A DNA stretch of 64,000 nt from Undaria pinnatifida (taxonomy: Eukaryota; Sar; Phaeophyceae; Laminariales; Alariaceae): NCBI GenBank assembly GCA_012845835.1, contig JABAKD010000002.1, positions 5,640,106 through 5,704,105 of the forward strand, written 5' to 3'. Shown here one piece after another: positions 43,788 to 55,800 of the stretch. The translations under genes were made by a program, and so were the position numbers. The number at the start of each line of letters is the position of its first letter. The first letter of the stretch is position 1. The notes beneath the pieces were generated by a model that saw only the letters and a program-made list of their open reading frames with translations, did not search any database and was not told the DNA's origin.

Positions 43788-46259
43788 AGTAGTGATTGTA
43801 GTATTTTGATGCGCCTTCAAGGAGCGAGTATACACGAGGAAAGGAGAAGGAACTGGGGGAGAAAGGGTTGTGGTGTTCGATGCATGTTTTTTTATCGCGT
43901 GCGCCACGTTCGCCTCCGTCCGGCCGAATAGGGACACGACTGATTCGAATAAACAACATTTGTTCCACGAGTTGGAAACCTGTTGTATTTGTTCATTCGA
44001 ACGAGTTATAATGCACTGCACATCTTTCCCTTGGGGTTTCTCGAAACTGCTCTCATTCATCATCGTGCACAGAACAGGACCGTCCGTACCATAGCCTAGC
44101 CATTGGTATCGACTTCATTCTGTACGGAATATGTCTTTGGAATACGCTTAAACGTAGACCTGGGTACATGAGTAAGATTTTGTGTTAATAAATAGTACTA
44201 AAATAATGTGTTGCCTATATTTCCGGACCCAGGGTGGTCTCAACTAACTGTGCGCATGTCCCCAAGGATCCGTACGTCCGAGCGGGCAAGACCAAATACG
44301 TACAATTCATATCATACCCGAAAAAATTACATTATTGTACAAAAAAAAGAAATAATACACTCCAGCTATGAGATCGAAGATTATCATTTCGTCGAAACTC
44401 GTGTAGACTATGTGCAAGCTGTGTGTGATACTCTGATCGCGCGTATTGCTGGGTTTGTGTCCTCATTGAGGATATAGGTCGGCGACTCCCCTTGATATAA
44501 CATTGCATTAATTGTATTGCATCACTTATCATGCAGAAACAAGTGTTATGTTCGAGCTTCTCGAAGGTTCTCACTTTCCCGCAGCGTGTAGAGCCCTACA
44601 CGTGTACATACGGCTTTTTCAACGGTTCTCAATGCCCACGGCGCACTGCAACTATATATTATAAAAAAATGAAATATAGTCTATTAGATCTATGTATAGT
44701 TTCCGCGCACAGACTGCCTAACATCACCCTGTTGACCCTGATAGCTACACTGCAATGTAGTTTCAAGGGGAGTCACCGACCTATATCTTTAGATAAGGAC
44801 ACACAACCCGTAATACGCGCGATCGGAGTATCGCACACAGCTTGCAAAGATGAGTTTCGACAAAATATTCGATCTCACAGCTGGAGTGTATTTCAATTTT
44901 TATAATATAGAACTAGACTATATGTCATAGGGTAAAATAAAAATATTTGATTAGCCCCGGAATTCAAGTTTTTCCCGCAATGTATCTGTGTATTGAAAAA
45001 GTACACAAGGGCTCTAAGTACATGGATGCCGGGATATTGATATTGTGATATATGCCGTCAATCATGCGTCGGGTAGGGGGCAGGGCGGCACTTCGACGTG
45101 TCCGAAAATCAATACATAATGGAGAGGGAGAAACCCGGAGCCTCGAAATTTTAGCCGACGAAGGTATATGGAGTGGGTTCCACGTGGGCGGATGGGTTGG
45201 GGTCAAAATGACTTGGAGTATGGGTAGCAACCCCGCGATCATTGTGCTTTCCCGACCAACCCAAGAAGCCAGAGAAAAACATTGTGTGGGAGAAGTACTA
45301 TGGCCATTCCACCCACCCGCCCGACTTGGCATAAAATAGCAGAACAGTTTCTCTGTTTACACCTTTTTCGGATAGGCGCCGCGCTGAGGGCGCACTCAGA
45401 GCGGAGTTTATCCCGGGTAACACCCCCCCACTGGTGCATGAGGCCTCGTCTCTTCCGGCATTTACTTCAAATGATCGGTGTAGGCGCACAAGGATACAAC
45501 AGGCACGATAGCCGTTTATAAGTGCGAGGCGTCGTGTTTGGCGTTCGACCCGCCGACGACGTGGAAGCCACAAGTGCAATAATACGGCAACTCGACAGCA
45601 GTGCGTAGTAGTCCATTTTGCATTTTTCCGGTCGACCTTTTTTTTTTCTTCGCGCTTTACCTATCTATGGGGAAAGGAGTTAAATAACACAACAACAACT
45701 TCAAACGACAACCGTTCGTAGATCGTATGGCGCGTGCGGAGTAATCAGGCTTTGAGTTCTTCGTGAGCTTGGGTACTACTACTGTGTTACTAGTATAAAA
45801 CCCGAAAATTTGCTGTGTAAGGAGTGTCGGAAATAAATGCGTGATGCCCCACGGCTTTATCTACGTAGTCGTACGGCGATATAGTACCGATTAATGTACC
45901 TGGCCATGAGAAATGCCGTTGAAAAGCATTACGAATCAAGGAGCGTATCACCTCTGGAACAACAATATTGGACTATCGGACGCAGTGGGCTGGCCCATCC
46001 CACCTCGCGCACCGTACCCCCCCCCGAACGACATTTACTTGCCCCCCCTCCCTGTTCTCCGTGCTGGAGCATTGCATACAAAGCCGCTGCTGCGATCAAG
46101 GTGATACCGTTACGCCCACAGCATCTCCGCTTTTCACCTGCACGTACGGGAGGTTGGGCCTTCTGAGCAGCTCAATACTACGACACTGCTGCTGCTGTAG
46201 TCTACTCTTAGATACAAAAGCAGTAGACCACACACTCTGAAAAACATAGATCAAGAAGG
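43788..46259. promoter_or_regulatory. Shared 5' region between divergent genes A and B
   Basis: 2,472 bp separate the two start codons and should hold both promoters. I see no clear TATA or initiator that I would assign. The centre (44350-44895) is occupied by two copies of the GR start module in opposite orientation. The stretch 43788-44063 is open in gene A's frame and may be 5' UTR or an N-terminal extension. Confidence 0.5.
44350..44895. repeat. Two isolated GR start modules in opposite orientation
   Basis: Plus orientation at 44350-44496, minus orientation at 44698-44895, with about 200 nt between. Neither has the G-rich body. Confidence 0.8.
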
Positions 46260-46844
46260 ATGAGCGACACCTACGAGGAAATACCGGCGGATGAGGAGGA
46301 ACCTTGTTGGCGCACACTCTCCAGGAATATCGTCGCTGCCGTGAGAACTCACGACGGACCCTTGCCCTTTAACGAAATCGGCGCGGTATACCAGTCAATC
46401 TGTGGACAACCCTTTAACTTGCGCGGCTATAAGCTTGCGGACTGCCTGCGACAAGAGAGTCAGTTGACAGGCGCCCTGCTGGTAAACTGGAAAACGAAAA
46501 CGCTGAGTCTCAAGAAGAAGAGACGTGGAGGCGCGCCGAAGGCGTTGGCTGCACCGCCGAGGGCGCCTACCGCACCGGCCACGAACCCCAGACGTGGCGC
46601 AACAGCACCATCGTCTGCAACGGAGCCGCCGGTGCAGTCTCCTGAAGATGTCATTCTGACGTCGTCGTACCATGTGATTGATAGCGTTCAGAGCTGCATG
46701 CTAGCGCTGATCGCCATATCTCCGGATGATGACGGAGATGCGGTAAGTCTGTCCCTGGCGCGGATTTGCGAGGGGCGTGTGGTCGCCGTCCAGCTGGAAG
46801 GGAGGGAGCTGGGCACCGAAGAAGGGAGACTGTCCCTCGCCAAG
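46260..46844 (+). CDS. Gene B exon 1: start, LOTUS-like helix, linker, Exo I strand
   Basis: 195 codons from an ATG (context aagaaggATGAG) to CCAAG|gtgggt, phase 0. HDGPLPFNEIGAVYQ, LRGYKLADCL and TGALLVN match gene A's LOTUS-like block. Residues about 82-128 form a Lys/Arg then Ala/Pro-rich linker, longer than in A. SYHVIDSVQSCMLAL, DAVSLSLARICEGR and VVAVQLEG match the exonuclease start. Q178 replaces the Exo I Asp. The frame runs past the donor to a stop at 46898, which I take as intron read-through. Confidence 0.88.
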
Positions 46845-49800
46845 GTGGGTCGGTATAACAGCGTTAAGAAACAATATGTGCATATAGACGTCATCTAGCG
46901 TGGGTGTGTCCTCTTATAGCTAAAATATCTATCCGTTGGGCTATTTCAGTCACGAGATGCAGCAGTTAATGAATGATAACTGTTGATACTGCTGTATACG
47001 ATACAGGATCGAGGCCCCGGTGTCCATCTACAATGGTAGCGGTGGCACTTTTTGCACTCTGCCGAGTTACGCCTCAAGGAGAGCTGTGCCATCCGTTAGC
47101 GGCATCATGGTGTTTGCGCCCCTGCTGCGCGATCGTCGTACGGTGTAGACGGACCATAGTTCGTAGGCGCGGCATGAACCCTTATATGCCGATATCCCTT
47201 AACATTCTCGGACCCTGTTTACGTTCCTAGCAGCCTCTATGGCGATTTGCAAGCCGAAGACGGTGTGGTGGCCCGTTGTACAAAGGTTTGGGCCCGTTGT
47301 TGAGTGAATCGTGCCCACAGGAAGGGAGGAGGTCCCTCTCAACTGGACGAAACGGTCCGAAGAAGTTTCTGTACTGAAGGCCGTTGATACGTAGGACCCG
47401 TCGTACTGTATTAGAGTATACGCGTGCTCGCCATCTTCTTGACCACATTTCCAGTGTGCTCGTAGTACCTCGTACCTGTGGGTATTACCGGGCACGTAAA
47501 CGTGTTTGAGAGCACCTCGCGTGACAAGCCGAAAAAACACCCTGAGCTACACGTTGTAAATACGTAGTGGGCAACATGCAGGTCTTAGTAGGGGCGGGAG
47601 ACCCCGGTTTACCCGCTTTCAACTTCCGAGCGGTCTTATCCTGTGGACACGACAAAAACGGAATACGAACTGTATTACGAGGGGTCCCCATTTTCCTGAT
47701 GGCGAGGCGGCGACCTTATTAGACGTATAGCGGTGTTCGCGATGGCATGACATGATGACGGTGCTGGCACCACTGTGTCGTCAGAAACAGTGCTCAAGAC
47801 CAGACGGTAACGCCCCTGGTCCTGACTCAGGGCCATTCGAAGCCCAACAGGAGTGCTGTCGCCGACGTTGGTTGTATGGCATCCTCGACGAGGAGTGCTG
47901 TCGCCGACGTTGGTTGTATGGCATCCTCGACGGTGTTGCTAGAGCTGTCACATGTGGCTGCACATGTTGTGTTTTATATTTTTTGTTTTTTCCTTTACTT
48001 TCATATATTCTATTTTTCTTTCTACACACGTACTGCCGTCGACGACAAATATCACAGTACTCCGAGGAGGGGATGCGTGTTTGGTCGGTGCTGGGCAGCG
48101 TGCCCGTCATGTGTTCCGGTGCCATTATTAGTGGCTCGCTGACTAGGCTCAAAGATAATTTTGCATTGTTTCCCTAAATGGAATGCTGAAAGGCAGACAT
48201 AACAGGGCTGGGCAGGGAGGGTACTGAGATGAGGGGCGTCCTGTTTGTCCCATGATCGTCACGTACATCATCGCCCATCTATGGTGGCCTTGACGTGAGT
48301 GTGACATCTAATGACATCTAGTATTCTCACGCGGTTTCACCTACACCATGACATGACATGGTTTCACGTCGAATCTATAAACTATCCTTCTGCGTAGAGC
48401 ACTCCATTACATTCTGTCAATAATAATAATAGTCGTTAGTGCTGAATTGCAGATTTTTTGTTTTTCGCCTGAGTGCTCGTTGCGGTTAGTTCGCATGACC
48501 AAATCACCTTCTTGTGTTTGTAGTGTGCGTCTCTGTCGCGTGGTTTATGACCATAAGGCTCGTCTTTACGTACATTATAAAAATAAAATTACGTGAGGTC
48601 GAAGATTTCGTCGAAACTCATATTTCCAAGCTGTGTGTGATACTCCGATCGCGCGTATTGCTGGGTGTGTGTCCTTATTAAGAATATAGGTCGGGGACTC
48701 CTCTTGCAACTATCTACGGTGTAGCTTGTACCAGAGTCAACAGAGTGATGATGATCCATCTGTGCGCGGAAATTATTAAACCCGTTGCTGGGGGGGGGGG
48801 ATATGACAGCTGCGGTAGGAAATGCATCAGTTTATCAAGTGTATCCTGTAAGTCGTATAACCGGTGAGGGGAGGGCGGAGATTTTAAGGGCGTGGGAGCC
48901 GGGGTTTGAACAAGAGGGAGCGGGGGTGGGGGGGGGGGGGGGGGCAACTCAATCTGTGCACGGACACTATGAATCCCTTAAGGGGACAAATCTGACGGTT
49001 GTGGGAGGAATGCATCAGTTCATCATGTATATCCTGTAAGTCGTACAGCCCGTGAGGGGAGGGCGGAGTGTCCGAAGGCGGGGGGTATGAATTGGAGCTA
49101 CGGCATCGATGGCTGGAAAGGTAATGAAGTGATATCAACTGTCTCGTACTTATTATTACTGGCAGACTTTGTTTTTTTCGGTGGGGCGGCGGAAGAGAAC
49201 AAACGAGGGGGGGGGGGGGGGGTCAACCCTATTACGTCGTATGAATATATACCTGTGGGAATACGTGCTAGGTGTAGGCGATGGTGCGGGTGGTGGGGAA
49301 GGAGAGGGCGGGTGGAGGGGCGGAAATAATTGAATTGAAGCTACGGCATGTTGGATAGGTAGTGGCGTGATGATATTATCTGCCTGGTAGTGTTAACTAT
49401 TCCAGCAGATTTGATTTTAGAGGGGGTGGCGGGGGAGGGGGGGGGGGGGGGGGGGGGCTGTTTTTTGCGTGTGTGTCAGGGGGGGGCGGGGACCACGGCT
49501 TTTCAGGAATCTCCCGTACATTCGAACAACCAGGCCTGGTTATTTATAAGGATGACCTTTGGTTTGTTTGTGTTTTTTCCCTGGGGTATTCCCCACCTCC
49601 AGAGTGACTGGAGCCTGTCCTGTGACCACGGACTCTTATGCGAGTTAATGTGAGAAAAACAACACTATGAGCACAGGACAGCCATTTGGAACAATCATGT
49701 AGAACGGTGGTATACAATGTGTTCTAGCTTCGTGGTTTGTTATTTTACACGGATCGCAAGGCAGAACATTCCAATCGACAGGTGCAATCACGCAGTATTA

Positions 49801-52800
49801 CCATGATTTTTCACCGTGCCGGTGTGGGGCTCTGAGGTTGCTAAATACATACCGCAAATACAGAAAATGAGGTGATGTGGTCATGCAACAATGTCACCAC
49901 CATTGAACACGAGGGGGAGAAGTGCAAATCGGGAACGCTTGATGTGCCCGCGCTTAGTTACGTTGCTTCGTTAGGCATATGCTACTTCAATGGGCAGAGG
50001 TTGGGAGGCGATCATGCCGACGGTAGGCACGAAATACCCTACTACGCAGTAGGTTGGTAGTGTGGTCTACCGCCATTTTAACGCATCTGCCTGTAATTCC
50101 GTATATTCGAGACATACATGAGTGTAATGCGAAGAACGCACACACATACCGCCCATTTTTTTTTCCCACCTTGGGATGTTGCCGCTGCTCGTAATTGCTT
50201 CGCTACGCTTTCGTAATCAAACTTGATTGAAAAGGACAGATTGCATGTTTAATAAAGTAAATTATATAGAGATATAGACAGTCGGACCGACACCTCAAGG
50301 TTCTTGCCTACAGGAAAATCATGTGGAAAATCTAGGGAACTTGTGGTTGACTGATTCTGCGATAGCCCCCCCCCAAAGCCAGCGATTTTCTTTAGCGAAC
50401 GTTTCATGGCTGCTCGAGATGAGGAAGGTTGCGATTAAATCAAGGTATATCCATATACTTTCTTGTTTGCAATGGATGGACTATCGAACAAATGGCCTCG
50501 GGGTGGCAAGGGGCATCATCGTATTTCAGGTGGTATGGCCGGGAGCTGGCTTCAAAACCGGCGGTTTCGTTAAAGAAAAGTTGGCGGGGGCTATCGTAGA
50601 ACGACTCGTGTATCATCCAGCGTCCAGCGTTCACCACCGACTTGACCACATGCAAAGCTAAACTCGATATTCACCACCACCCCTTGCTCTTGCGTCACAG
50701 ATTGGCGGAAGCTGGTCTAACTCCCAGGCAGTAATATTCGACATAACGGTGCTCGAGAAGACGACGATTGGAAAAGCTCTCCTGTGTGAGCAGCTGTGTA
50801 CGCTTCTCGGAGACAGGAGATCGACGAAGGTGATTTGCAACGATCACTGTGCACCGCGACGAGGCCTGTTCAGCGCAAGCAAGCATCCATCTCTCGTTTT
50901 CCGAATCCATTTATTATTATTGCATGGATCCTTCTTTTTTTATAACTAGTTGTCGCTTGTTACTGCCCAACTTAACCCGTAAGAAGCATTTTACCCTCTC
51001 TCAGCTACCGTTTGGACTGGCTACCTTGGTCAGAATTGTCTTCGCCTCCCCCCCCCCCCCCCACCCACCCCACCACCCCGGTATGTGCCTTCGTTTTCAT
51101 CGCGCATAGATAGGACGCTACATTCCCACTTTTCACCTAGTTATGATCGTCGATTTTTACCGAATCTTAGCTGACTCGCGCTTTCCGCCTGACAACTTTT
51201 CACCCGAGGAAAAGTCCCTACGATCACGACTATGCACACGGACGGGAGGATTCGAACCTGCACCATGAACGTTTAGTATGGTAGGGGGCCAGATTCGCCT
51301 GTTATTATCGTAGTACTGCACAGGGGGCGTCTACCATTGTGTCCCATCAATACGGTCATCACCTACACATCGCAAGTCGCGCGATACTTAGCGTGTCTTA
51401 ACCGTAGAACGCGCGCGCCTTCTCTTTGGGACTTCTTATCGCAGCAGCTGCCAGACAGAGGCTTAACTTTCGGACAATCGAAAGCATGGGCTGCGGTTGA
51501 CGGGGGGAGCGGGGGGAGGGGGGGAAGCGGGTTCCCTCCATTTTCAGTACTACGAGAGTACCGGGTCTGAGTCGCTCACACGAGTCACCCCCATACATCA
51601 CGGACAAAAAGGCTATACTTTAGTATGAGTATTTTCCGGCACGCGCGACGCTGACAATTCCATAGCGGATTTAATATCGCAACTAAAAAAGCAGCAAAAA
51701 AAACTCAAGACCGCAATGGAATAGGGGGGGTTACTCGCGCGAGTGACCCAGAGCCTCTGGAAAAAAAGGTCCCAAAAATAGGGGAGACCCCACCCCCCTA
51801 CCGTAGCCTGGGTCTCTTGGCGTCGTCGACTCGCACCTGAACGGACCCCCCTACCGCACGCGTAGCCCGGGTCTCTTCGCGTCGTCGACTCGCACCTGAC
51901 GGGGGCCCCCTACCGCAGCCTGGGTCTCTTGGCGTCGTCGACTCGGGCCGGTCTCTGCAACACACGCACGGCGCTTTTTTGTGTGCCATCGTTTGCACAA
52001 GGTCCATTAATAAGTACTTGTCTCCCGGGGGAGCGAGAACTCGCAAAATCTACTTCATTCACTACCGTTTTCTGAGTTTCGAGAGTTTTTCCGTTATGTA
52101 TATACATCACTGCTCGGGGATTCCGGTACATGCTGACATGCTCCATACGCATCATACGAGGTGTGATGAAGCCAGTAGCAGCATACAACAGCCGGGAGCA
52201 GTACTTCCTGAATGCCCAACCGTCTGAGGTCGTTTGAGACGGCGCGTTTCAGACGCCTGCTACGATAGAGGTGCACCGCTTTTTTTCTGAGGTTCCTTTC
52301 AGTTGGGGAGCTTGAGACATGCCCCCCTCCCAGAAACTGTTTTGGGAGAAAAATGTATTTCTGTTAACACTATCGGATGAAAACACCCATGGCCTAGATA
52401 CACAAGACGAAAACCCCGCAAAAACAAAAATGGCGTCTTATTCCCGACGATTTTGGCTTAAGGAGCCCCGTCGTTCAGAAACCATTTTCGCCAAAAAAAG
52501 GTATACCTCTATCGTAGCATGATGAGTCGATATATGGCGGGGGTTGCACTTCCCTTCTCCTGCGAAGGAGTGTGTTGTCCTAAGCGAGGGGTAGAGAGAG
52601 AGCCCCATGAAACTAAGTGGCTCACCTCGACCGGTGGAGGTATAATAGCACTTTTGGATAAAGGACAAAAGAAAAAACTAAAAACTAAAAACTCTGAAGG
52701 AATGACGGCGCTTCTTAATAGCCCAAAATCCTCGTAAAACCTCGTCGCTTTGTTTTTTTTCCTGGGCCGTCGTTTGTGGTCAGTGAGAGTTTTATCTCCA

Positions 52801-55800
52801 ATTCACCCAAAACAAGCTTTTCGGGGTGGCGTATAGAGCTCACTCAAAAATGAAGCGAAGAAAGAGCCCCAGAAGACAAATGGTGCACCTTTACACCTGG
52901 TTATCCTGTTGCGCGGGTGTGCCATAACAACTCCTTTTCTGTTGCGCTCCGGACACACACGCCCCTACCCCACCAGTCCGGGTCGCTTCGTTTGCCCGCC
53001 GACGCGGTAATGTAATGATAACAGAGTTTTCAGAAAAATGGGAACGGAGCCTAAAATGAGAACCAAGCGTTATCTCCAGAACCATGTGGTGTATCAGAGA
53101 ACCGAAATGATCCTGCGAAACCTCTTGGCCAGAATGACTGATTCTACGATAGCTCCCCCCCCCCCCCCCTCCCCTATCCACATGCAACCAGCGGTTTTCT
53201 TTAACCAATGTTTCACATGGCTTCTTGACATGAGGAAGCATGCCACGAAAGAATAGCTTCACATAATTTCATGTTTTTGCAGAGGAGGTTGTTAGCGATT
53301 GATGACGTCGGGGTGGCAAGGGGCATCATGTTTCAGTAGATACAACCGGGAGCTGGTTTCAAAACCGGCGATTTCGTTGAATAAACTCGGGGGGACTAAC
53401 TACCACATGGCGACTCTAGTTCACTGTAGTTGTTGACTTCGACAGATTCGTCCGTTTAAGAAGCGCCCCCGAAGGGGGTGAACGTATCGGCCGACGCAAT
53501 TCTTCACCCAAACGCTGATTTCCCGAATTCGCAGGTTGTACACGACTTTACCAACGGCGCCAAGGCCTTGCGACGACATTTCGGCACCGATCTCAGGATT
53601 GAGCGGATCCTGGACACTCAACTCGCCTTCGAGGCGGTACTCGGCGATAGTAGCGCCGACCTTGACTCGGTGCTGTTCGTCTTCGCGCTAGGCCGTAAGT
53701 CGGTCGACGCCAACGCTTACAGGTGCGTATATGTGGTATGCTACGACAGAGATAGCGCTTTTTTTATGAAGTAGTCGCGGATTGACAGGGCCCCTTAACC
53801 CAAATTCGTTGGAAATTGGCGAAACCAAAAATCGTTATTTTCGTTGTGAGCCTAGGCCATGAGATTGTTCAACCTATAGCAACTTTTTTTTTCCTCCAAA
53901 ATCGGTTTTTTGGGAGACGTCTTAAGCGCCCAAAATGAGGCACCTCAAACAAAAAAAGATGTGCACCTCTATTGTAGCACGCGTCTTTTCTTTGGTAGGA
54001 ATAAGGATCTCTGCAAACCCTGGTGCGATCTAACGTGATGAACATGCCATCTACGTATGTATATCGTATACCATTGAAATACCAATGAACTCAAGACTGT
54101 CTCCACTGCCTCGACGTTAGCCGTCTAAACGGACCTATCACCTCTCGACAGCACGACAAAACCAAACGCCTCACAGAGGTTGTATAGATAGGGGGCGGAT
54201 ACCGAACACCGACATCGGCTCGACGGAGGTTTTGGGGCGACGCACGTCTCAGGCTCGCGCGAGTGGCTACGAGTCGTACGGTATCCTATTTCATTAATGG
54301 CAGACTTGGTGTAGACTATTCTTGCTACACCGTGTAGGAATGCGCCGGGTTCCCCACGTTTTTTTTCTGAGGCGCTCCTAACAATCAAGTTAAGGAGCTC
54401 TATTTCTCAACCACAACTGGACCAAGGCTGCGGTAGGGTATCAGTGCGGGGGATGTTACGACGGTGCTATGATACACCCCTATTTTCCCTTCTGGGTTTG
54501 AGGCATTTCGCCGCTCGCACGAGCGACTCTATATTTCACGTGGACAAAATATTTTTACAAAGTTAAGATATTTTGCTTGCACAGCGTCTAGCTTGCCTTA
54601 TTCGGTCGCAAAAGTGAAGAACCTCAAACGCTCGCGACGGCAAAGAGACGGTAGCGTCATTCGCGCGAGTGACCCCCACCCCGAGCCACCTGCCCCGCCT
54701 ATCGTAGCTTTGGCCACATGGGCTTTGAGGACAATGAAAAAGTAATCCGAAATACGACCCCACGATTTGGCCGTAGATCCTCCTCGGTTGAGGTTTGAAT
54801 GCGACGCCGCGTGCTACGATAGATGTAGCAGGTTTTGGCTGAAACGGTTTCTGAACGAAGGGTCTCCTCAACCCAAAATCTTCAAAAAACTCTAGGTAGG
54901 GCCATTTGTTTTTTGCACGATTCTCGTCGTGTACCTAGGTCATGGGGTTCTTCATCCGGTAGCCATCCGGTAGCAGTTTTAGTTTTTTCCTTTGATCAGT
55001 TTTGGGTTAATACAGGTCTTAAGCTCCGGAATTGAGGAAACCTCAGAAATAAAAAAATGGCTAGTGCACCTCTATCGTAGCGCACGCGTCTCTAAATCTC
55101 ATGCACGAAAAGAATCTTCGGCCGAAACAATTAGTGCTACGACACCCCTTTGTCGTTGCACTCTGTTCTCTTTAAAAGACAAAAAAATAGTGTTTTGGGG
55201 ATATGCACCGTCGTCGTTCTCGTTGTCTGCGGATCTTGTTTTGGTTTTGTTGTCGCAAGAGGCACACACTGCACTAGAGCAGTTCACTTGATTTTCCTCT
55301 ACTATTAATTATTGCGCGATTGTTTGCGTTTTTTTTTTTTCTGTCTGCCGCACGGTCTGTGACCACATAATTTTAAACTTCTTTTTTAGCGACGAATAAT
55401 CAGCACGGACACCGGGGGCATTGGTGGTATCGTCGGGTAGAAAGAACGGTTCGATTGTAAAGACGGCGCACACCGCCGTCATGTTTTCTTTTTTGTTGCA
55501 CTGCTGCGCCGACAAGTCATGTAAAAAGTCGTAAAGCATACTTTCATCGATATTGTGTTGGGGGGGGGGAGGGTACAGAGGCGCTCGCGCTCTGTCGACC
55601 TATGCTCGTGAGTGAAAACCGATATATACGTGTGTGTACATCAGGTAGATTATAGGCCTAATACCGAATGTGTTTAGTTCGTATACACGATGCCATCGGT
55701 GTGATATGTGCATTTCGACCTTCAATCTGCACAAACCCCCGTGATGCAGGCCACGGCTCTGCCACGACATTACGAAGGACGAGCGCAGCCCCATCAGCCC

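Larger units (their letters stand above)
46845..50700 (+). other. Gene B intron 1
   Basis: 3,856 bp, GT-AG, containing a 42-bp tandem duplication (about 47850-47932), a GR copy (48570-50060) and an M3 copy (50349-50608) that ends about 90 nt before the exon 2 acceptor. Confidence 0.8.
50830..53534 (+). other. Gene B intron 2
   Basis: 2,705 bp, GT-AG, with an M2 copy (51490-51812), a triplicated M2 end (51795-51950), M1 (52252-52521) and M3 (53136-53416). A C-tract lies at 51049-51062. Confidence 0.8.
53723..55749 (+). other. Gene B intron 3
   Basis: 2,027 bp, GT-AG, with M1 copies (53735-53984, 54807-55090) and an M2 copy (54423-54712). Confidence 0.8.

Noticed and set aside
43788-44063. 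N-terminal extension of gene A from the ATG at 44063
   Set aside because: In frame, but unlike gene B and of low coding character; kept only as an alternative start.
51229-51310. Possible minus-strand tRNA (gcaggttcgaatcctcc)
   Set aside because: The T stem has a mismatch, and no matching acceptor stem, D arm or anticodon arm can be placed upstream.
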